From the NCBI GenBank assembly GCA_041481445.1, contig JBGPBV010000085.1, positions 1 through 28,192 of the forward strand: DNA of 28,192 bases, given 5' to 3'. Made by a program: the position numbers and the translations under genes. The stretch's first letter is position 1, and each line of letters starts with the position of its first letter. Shown one piece after another: positions 24,001 through 28,192 of the stretch. Origin of the DNA: AA29 sp041481445. Lineage in GTDB: Bacteria > Acidobacteriota > Vicinamibacteria > Fen-336. A model generated the notes under the pieces. It had not been told where the DNA came from. It saw only the letters and a list, made by a program, of their open reading frames with translations, and searched no databases.

Positions 24001-24304
24001 CCAGGCCGTCGCGGCCGGCCGGCTTGAAGCCCGCCACTTGGACGGTGATGCGGTACGTTCCCGGCGCCAGGAAAGGCACCGCGTAGAACCCCTGCTCGTT
24101 CGCCGCGACCTCGCGGCGGACCCCGGTGGCGGTATTTGTCACGGTGATCGCCGCGCCGGGCAGCGGAGCGGACGTCGAGTCGGTTATCCGTCCACTGAGC
24201 TGAGCGGTCTGGGCAAGAACGTCGCTGCGCGACGCGACCACCAGCATCGCGGAGAGGATGAAGGTCCGGGCGACGCCCGCACGCGGCATCGACGAAGGCG
24301 TCAT
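21029..24304 (-). CDS. Oar-like TonB-dependent receptor with carboxypeptidase-regulatory-like domain
   Basis: The 1091-aa product has a signal peptide (GVARTFILSAMLVVASRSDVLAQ) and a regulatory beta-sandwich (LSGRITDSTSAPLPGAAITVTN, GFYAVPFLAPGTYRITVQVAGF). The plug has DLPLNGRNYSQLVLLSPG, NVLIDGLDNNNY and YGAEYGRAAGGVISVVTRSGSN. The long barrel ends in a terminal Phe (QLGLRFVF). It is a paralogue of the receptor at 5939-8980 but clearly divergent. No strong ribosome-binding site precedes the ATG at 24304; the internal ATG at 24289 is an alternative. A TPR regulator of the type that often accompanies such receptors lies upstream on the same strand, with a relic of another copy between. Ligand unknown. 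It lies just outside the third tRNA-end repeat. Confidence 0.92.
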   Translation of the reverse strand: MTPSSMPRAGVARTFILSAMLVVASRSDVLAQTAQLSGRITDSTSAPLPGAAITVTNTATGVRREVAANEQGFYAVPFLAPGTYRITVQVAGFKPAGRDGLALSADDAERADFELQIGALQETVQVAERAAPVHREDSSMGQVIDQPTIVDLPLNGRNYSQLVLLSPGAVPNPGSRVRSDGVNVNGNRAFQNNVLIDGLDNNNYLSGAGGSSTQAIRPPVDAIQEFKVETANYGAEYGRAAGGVISVVTRSGSNAFHGSGFEFFRHERLEANDFFAKRNGLAKPPLHYNQFGATLGGPIVHDRAFFFASYQGTRELRTYTATVTVPTPGMVRGEFGPVAVYDPLNVVNGVRQPFPNNTIPPERIDPVGRRIAQLFPAPNRPGTVDNFVGAVPRSDDRDQVDARVDYHVSARSRLFARYSRSDGGIAQGSLFGPPGNGHPNLAALGETQQFPLITSSGASSLVVGHTQVLSAALVNELRAGYGANRVDSRSPADRPLMEELGLRGIPLVPELTGLPAFTITGFGALGDRTQLPYQPTARIVQIADNLSWAHGPHLFKTGGEVRFKRNALENLQQGRGNFTFTGQFTSQVPGQATGSGLADLLLGQTSVAQLSTPLSGDFQDRYYAAYASDAWKVASDVTLNLGLRYEVQTPMWERQNRMASFDHDPQSPTFGTLVAARDGDLRARTFSGVDLNNVAPRVGLTWQLTPKTAVRGAYGLFYGGLGYQAALLSGLANVPYFVRVTLRSAATARTSMMTLVDGFKVDALDPVKVSNPDAFSVAPDLPLGQVHQWHLSIERQLASSTVLTVAYVGSDSSQLRGVNNANAPVPGPGAVQARRPFPAFGDILEASDFVEATYHALQASVERRLTHGLALLSSYTWSHALDNAADPGDTPSAVTPQNPSDIQAEKASALFDVRHRFVASVIYESPVGRDGGEPGRSRLARRLLGGWRLAGIFVAQTGFPLTPTLRPNSAISTTPLRPDCLADGNLPRGERTVDRWFDVSAFRTPAPYTFGNCGRNVLRGPGFVNLDAAVSREFRVAGDKRLELRVEVFNVANSVHLGPPNAVIDEPGQAGRITSTQAPPRQAQLGLRFVF

Positions 24305-24320
24305 GGCATCAGCGCTCGGA

Positions 24321-24526
24321 CTATCCAGACCGAGGTGAACGCTCGGTGGGCAGGCCGATCCGACGGACGAGATCGTGGAAGCGGGCATCGGAGCGGAGCG
24401 GATCCAGCAGCGGGTCCACATTGATCCAGATCATCCTGTCGCTGTGCATTTCGTAGGCCCTCTCCAGCCAGGCGAACGCCGGGTCGTTGTCGCCGAGGCC
24501 CGCATAGGCCCATATGAGCCCGAACG
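24321..24526 (-). pseudogene. Relic of the C-terminus of a second TPR regulator gene
   Basis: Reading the minus strand gives FGLIWAYAGLGDNDPAFAW, then INVDPLLDPLRSDARF and LVRRIGLPTERSP, ending in TAG at 24321. The intact regulator just upstream ends with FALIWAYAGLGDKDHAFEW, LNVDPLLDPLRADPRFDDL and LRRVGLPVKSPPRSD. Roughly the last 65 residues are thus present twice in tandem, clearly diverged. Upstream of the relic, similarity stops before any start codon. This is best explained as the surviving 3' end of a former tandem paralogue, lost by deletion. Confidence 0.75.
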
Positions 24527-24581
24527 GCCGGCTGACTGCCGCAGGGGGCTCGGCGAAGGCGAAAGTTCACCCGCACGGGAG

Positions 24582-26384
24582 TCAGTCCGACCGCGGTGGG
24601 CTCTTGACCGGCAAGCCCACGCGGCGCAAGAGATCATCGAAGCGGGGATCGGCGCGCAGCGGGTCCAACAAGGGGTCGACGTTGAGCCAGACGATGCGAT
24701 CCCTTCGGTCGTTGTACGCGACCTCCAGCCATTCGAAAGCGTGGTCCTTGTCGCCTAGGCCGGCATAGGCCCATATGAGTGCGAAGGGCGTTATGTACCC
24801 CCGCCGTCCCCCGCCCGATTGCCTGTCGATTCGCTCCAACTCATCGGCCAGCTTCAGTGCCTCTTCGCGTTGTCCCGCCCGGGCGAGGGCATGCGCCAGC
24901 GCGCCCATCAGTTGGGGTTGGGGTGCGTCATTGTTCGCGGCCGTCGCTTTACGAAGTACAGCAATCGCCTCCTGGTATCTCCCCTGCGACACGTAGGTCC
25001 GGCCTATCATGAGGAACGCATCCGGGAACGTGGAGTCCAGCTCCAAGGCTCTTCGCCACGACCGCATTGCCTCGTCGAGGTGCCCGCCGAACGCATATGT
25101 CGCCCCGGCCCACGTGTTGACGTACGGCGATCCCGGGTCGAGCTGCTGCGCGCGCCGGGCCTGGACCGAGGCCTCTTCGAAGCGCTGCATCCCGTGCAGG
25201 TACATGGCGTACCAGGTGCGGGCCACGGGATAGCTGGGGTTCAAGTCGATCGCGCGCTGATACTCTCGCTCCGCCCCCGCCCAGTCCCAGTCACGCTGGG
25301 CGATCCTGGCGAGAGCGTTGTGCGCTTCAGCGAGCGTGTCGTCCAGCTCGAGCGCTTTCTCGGCAAACGCCCGCGCCTCCTGCCGGTGCTCGGGCTCGGA
25401 TGCCTTGGAAGACGCTCTGGCCATGAGGTAGAGCTCGGCGAGACTCGCGTAGGCGGGAGCGTAGGCCGGATCCTTCTCGATTGCCTTCTTGAAGTACTCC
25501 TCGGCCCGGATCCCAAGCGCGGCGTTCCGCGCCTTGAGCATGTACGCTCGGCCCAGCAGATACGCCTCGTAGGCTTCGGGATCGACGCGCCGGGAAGTGG
25601 CGAGGCGTGTCTGCTCCTGCGGCGTGAGCTTCAGCCGGATCCGGCCCGCGACCTCCCGGGCCACCCTGCTCTGGATCGCCAGCACGTCCTGCGGATCGAA
25701 CTCGTAGCTCTCCGCCCAGAGATGGCGCTCCGGCACCGCCTGAACGAGGTTGGCGGTGATGCGAACGCGATTTCCCGAGTGGAGGACGGTGCCCTCCAGC
25801 ACCACGTCCACCTTCAGCGCCCGCGCAATCTCGGGCACTGTCTTGTCGCTTTGCCTGTAGCCGTACACCGACTGGTGCGAGACCACTTGCAAGGCGCCGA
25901 TCTTGCCCAGCTCGGTGATCAGCGCCTCCGTCATGCCGTCGGCAAAGTAGTCCTGCCGGGCGTCGCCCGAGAGGTTCTTCAGCGGGAGCACGGCAATGGA
26001 ACTGATTTCCCCAGCTCGGGACCGGCCGAGGAGGCGGTCGCGCGCTCCGGCGACGTTCAACCCGACCATGACCGCCAGCAGGACGAGCAGCCACCCCATC
26101 GACCACCAACCCGCTCGACGCTGGCGGCTGGGTTGCGCCCGTTCTCCTGACTCGAGCCGGGTGCGGTCGCCCTTCCACCAGACGTCGACCTCGGACTTGT
26201 ACGCGTAGACCGTGGGCTTCTTCTTGTGGGCGTGCCGATGGACCGGTAATCCTTCTCTCTCCCATCGCCGGACGGTGCTCTCGTCGCGTTTGAGATAGAC
26301 GGCGATCTCTTTCCAGGAATCCAGGCGTTGGCTCGACTCGGGCTCAGGCAGCGCGTGAGGGCGAGGTGGGTCAGTCACGGCCAT
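24582..26384 (-). CDS. Membrane-anchored DNA-binding/TPR regulator (CadC/adenylate-cyclase-like)
   Basis: The 600-aa product starts at an ATG preceded by AGGTGG (a GTG at 26393 would add three residues). A MerR/excisionase-like helix-turn-helix lies near residues 20-50 (RLDSWKEIAVYLKRDESTVRRWEREGLPVHRH). One transmembrane helix follows at about 98-113 (GWLLVLLAVMVGLNVAG). A FlgO/TolB-N-like domain runs from about 127 (ISSIAVLPLKNLSGD, DYFADGMTEALITELG, VDVVLEGTVLHSGNRVRI), and tetratricopeptide repeats fill 265-560 (AYAPAYASLAELY, AEREYQRAIDLNPSYPVA, AMRSWRRALELDSTFPDA). The layout is common in Acidobacteriota and suggests a one-component sensor with a periplasmic TPR module. The receptor downstream is a plausible target; this is inference. 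Confidence 0.9.
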   Translation of the reverse strand: MAVTDPPRPHALPEPESSQRLDSWKEIAVYLKRDESTVRRWEREGLPVHRHAHKKKPTVYAYKSEVDVWWKGDRTRLESGERAQPSRQRRAGWWSMGWLLVLLAVMVGLNVAGARDRLLGRSRAGEISSIAVLPLKNLSGDARQDYFADGMTEALITELGKIGALQVVSHQSVYGYRQSDKTVPEIARALKVDVVLEGTVLHSGNRVRITANLVQAVPERHLWAESYEFDPQDVLAIQSRVAREVAGRIRLKLTPQEQTRLATSRRVDPEAYEAYLLGRAYMLKARNAALGIRAEEYFKKAIEKDPAYAPAYASLAELYLMARASSKASEPEHRQEARAFAEKALELDDTLAEAHNALARIAQRDWDWAGAEREYQRAIDLNPSYPVARTWYAMYLHGMQRFEEASVQARRAQQLDPGSPYVNTWAGATYAFGGHLDEAMRSWRRALELDSTFPDAFLMIGRTYVSQGRYQEAIAVLRKATAANNDAPQPQLMGALAHALARAGQREEALKLADELERIDRQSGGGRRGYITPFALIWAYAGLGDKDHAFEWLEVAYNDRRDRIVWLNVDPLLDPLRADPRFDDLLRRVGLPVKSPPRSD

Positions 26385-26404
26385 CGAGTCCACCTGGGGA
26401 AGGG

Positions 26405-26458
26405 TGAGCGGTGGTGGATTCTACGCCCGCTCACGGTCGGCCTGAAACCCCAGGCCGA
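26405..26458. repeat. Two adjacent stem-loops between the TPR regulator and the HAF-repeat gene
   Basis: The first has arms TGAGCGG (26405-26411) and CCGCTCA (26427-26433). The second has perfect 8-bp arms TCGGCCTG (26437-26444) and CAGGCCGA (26451-26458) with a 6-nt loop. No T-run follows either. They sit in the divergent promoter region and may be operators or leader structures. The rest of the 204-bp gap shows nothing else I can support except the ribosome-binding site of the next gene. Confidence 0.45.
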
Positions 26459-26588
26459 TGAGCGCCATGAGCGCTCTTGAGCGCATCTGCCCGGACTTGC
26501 CGGTTGCCGGCACACCGCTCGGCGCCCATCGTCTTCGCCAGCTTGCGCAAGGGCCGTTGGCAAGCCGCCAGCGCCAAGAGGAGGAACG

Positions 26589-28192
26589 ATGAATGACTTG
26601 GTCCGCGTCCGCGCCCGACGAGCTCCACGCATGCGCAGAGCATTCACGCCCACGATCGCCTTTGTCCTGCTGACGTCTGGCTTCGTGACGGTGAACCCGT
26701 CGACGGCAGCCAGCGCCGCTGAGGAGAGCGCAGGTGAAACAAGAGCGATTGGCCAGTCGAGCCGCGTCTTCGCGGGCAGCGGAAGCACGGGCAACGTAAC
26801 CGCGCCGGCAGCCAAGGCTCGCAAAGCAACTCTCGACGTCATGACAACCGTGGAAATGCCCTACGGACTGTACCGCGCGAACGACGTCAATGGCGTCGGT
26901 GATATCGCGGGTATGACCATGGCCGGTGCCGATTACCACGCTGCGCTCCGTGTAGGCGAGACAGTCCATGACCTGGGCACCCTTGAAAACTCTGCAGGGA
27001 ATAGCTCGGGCCTCGCCATCAATGGCCTGGGCAGATCGCCGGGTACGGTTGGAGCAGCGACGGAGGCATCCTCTACAGCTTCGTCTGGACGCCTGACGTC
27101 CCGAATGGAACGGTCGGCTCGATGCGGGCGCTTCCGGCCGCACCGGACGGGTCGGTAGGAACCGCCTACGGAATCAACGACGCTGGCCAGGTTGTCGGGG
27201 CCTTCGTCGACAGCAACCATAGTTCGGCACTGCTGTGGACGGCGGGGCAAGCGATCCGGCTCGTGAATCCAGGGGACGGCAAGAGCTGGGCGACTGCCAT
27301 CAACAACGTCGGGCAGGTGGTGGGCGTCGTTTGGCAAAGCTACCTGGGCAACGCTGACACGCGCGGGTTTCTCTGGACCCCGGATGTTCCAAACGGAACG
27401 GCAGGGACGATGATCGATCTCGGTACGGTCGGTTCCGTCACCAGCATCAACGACCTCGGTCAAGTGGTGGGATGGAGGGAAGGCGAACCATTCCTCTGGA
27501 CGCCTTCATCGTCCAACGGCACAAGCGGCACCATGACCGGGCTCCCCCTGCTCGATGCCTACGACATCAACAATGAAGGGCAGGTTGCCGGCGACATCCT
27601 TGTCGACGGAAGCGACAGCTCGATCACGCACGCCGCGCTGTGGACGCCGGGCACGCCGAACGGCGCAACCGGCATCGTCACCGACCTTTATCCAGGCAAC
27701 TTCGAAAATTCGACCGCGTGGGCCCTCTCCCCGCAGCGGAATGGGTCTACGAAACTCGTCGGCTACGCTTTCTGGATCTTCACCAACTGGATGTATCCGG
27801 TGCTCTGGACGGTGAGCCAAGAACAAGCGCCTCCCTTTTCCTTGACGGTGGCTCCGGCCGCTGTGACAGGAGGAAGCGCGGCGACGGGAACCGTAGTCCT
27901 GGCTGCCGCGGCGCCGGACGGCGGGGCGATCGTGGCCCTCGACAGCGACAATGCCGCGGCCACGGTTCCCGCCAGCGTGACGGTGGACGCGGGCGCCACG
28001 ACGGCGACGTTCGAGATCTCGACCACCCCGGTGGCCTATTCGCGCCGGGTCTCCATCTCTGCCGTGTACAACGGCGGCATCCGGCATGCGCAGCTCGGGG
28101 TGACACAGCCGCTGCGCGTTGATTACCTGGACCTACCCCCGAGCATCGTCGGCGGCTGGATAGCGAACGGCACGGTCTACCTGAATGCGCCC
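26589..28192 (+). CDS. Secreted HAF-repeat protein with Ig-like domain, apparent frameshift, 3' end outside window
   Basis: The ATG at 26589 has AGGAGGAA about 5 nt upstream. A signal peptide follows (MRRAFTPTIAFVLLTSGFV, from about residue 15). From about residue 100 a repeat recurs roughly every 45-55 residues: ANDVNGVGDIAG, LAINGLG, YGINDAGQVVGAF, TAINNVGQVVGVV, SINDLGQVVGW and DINNEGQVAGD, with spacers such as FLWTPDVPNGTAGTM. These are HAF-type extracellular repeats, thought to form a beta-propeller-like fold. After GLAINGLG the frame breaks at 27032: adding one C would give GQIAGYGW and restore a frame open from 27035 to 28192. The C-terminal part (VPASVTVDAGATTATFEIS) resembles an Ig-like domain. 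The break is either a real mutation or a sequencing error. Function unknown. Confidence 0.75.

Overview
The window is GC-rich (mostly G/C third codon positions) and densely coded on both strands. Three Oar-type TonB-dependent receptors with an N-terminal carboxypeptidase-regulatory-like domain, a winged-helix/TPR regulator, an HAF-repeat secreted protein and a recR-mglB-mglA cluster together suggest a Gram-negative bacterium of the Acidobacteriota. This is inference from gene content; no 16S or marker tree is available here, and a myxobacterial relative is the main alternative.

Layout. (1) 1-410: C-terminus of an outer-membrane receptor cut by the window edge. (2) 438-2887, + strand: DUF2238-type membrane protein, recR, then mglB and mglA (the polarity GAP/GTPase pair) behind a sigma70-like promoter. 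(3) 2884-13153: two divergent gene sets that look like one fatty-acid/acyl-CoA degradation regulon. The minus strand carries a TetR regulator, an Oar-type receptor, two acyl-CoA dehydrogenases and a DUF2378-like protein. The plus strand carries a bifunctional enoyl-CoA hydratase/3-hydroxyacyl-CoA dehydrogenase and a thiolase whose start overlaps it by 4 bp. Two related inverted repeats lie in the shared intergenic region, one at each promoter. Receptor (uptake), dehydrogenases (step 1), hydratase/dehydrogenase (steps 2-3) and thiolase (step 4) form a complete beta-oxidation spiral apart from the acyl-CoA ligase. (4) 13172-15657, minus strand: a GT39-like membrane glycosyltransferase and a zinc alcohol dehydrogenase, overlapping by GTGA. 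(5) 15742-17474, + strand: a second TetR regulator and an alpha/beta hydrolase, with two copies of one operator-like sequence. (6) 17535-20930: an intact tRNA-Asn(GTT) followed by two further copies of its 3' end, at 19117 and 20909. They delimit two segments of about 1.5 and 1.8 kb carrying a metallophosphoesterase, then a RibD/DHFR-like reductase and a Tat-exported aldo/keto reductase. All three genes point back toward the tRNA. This is the signature of tandem integration at a tRNA 3' end, but no integrase is present in the window. (7) 21029-26384, minus strand: a complete Oar-type receptor, a relic of a paralogous TPR gene, and an intact DNA-binding/TPR membrane regulator. (8) 26589-28192, + strand: a secreted HAF-repeat protein with one apparent 1-nt deletion, running off the window.

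The most unusual feature is the triple tRNA-Asn 3'-end repeat with small passenger modules. The operator pairs and a recurring pattern of -10 boxes 6-9 nt before the start codon (predicted leaderless mRNAs) are secondary points of interest.
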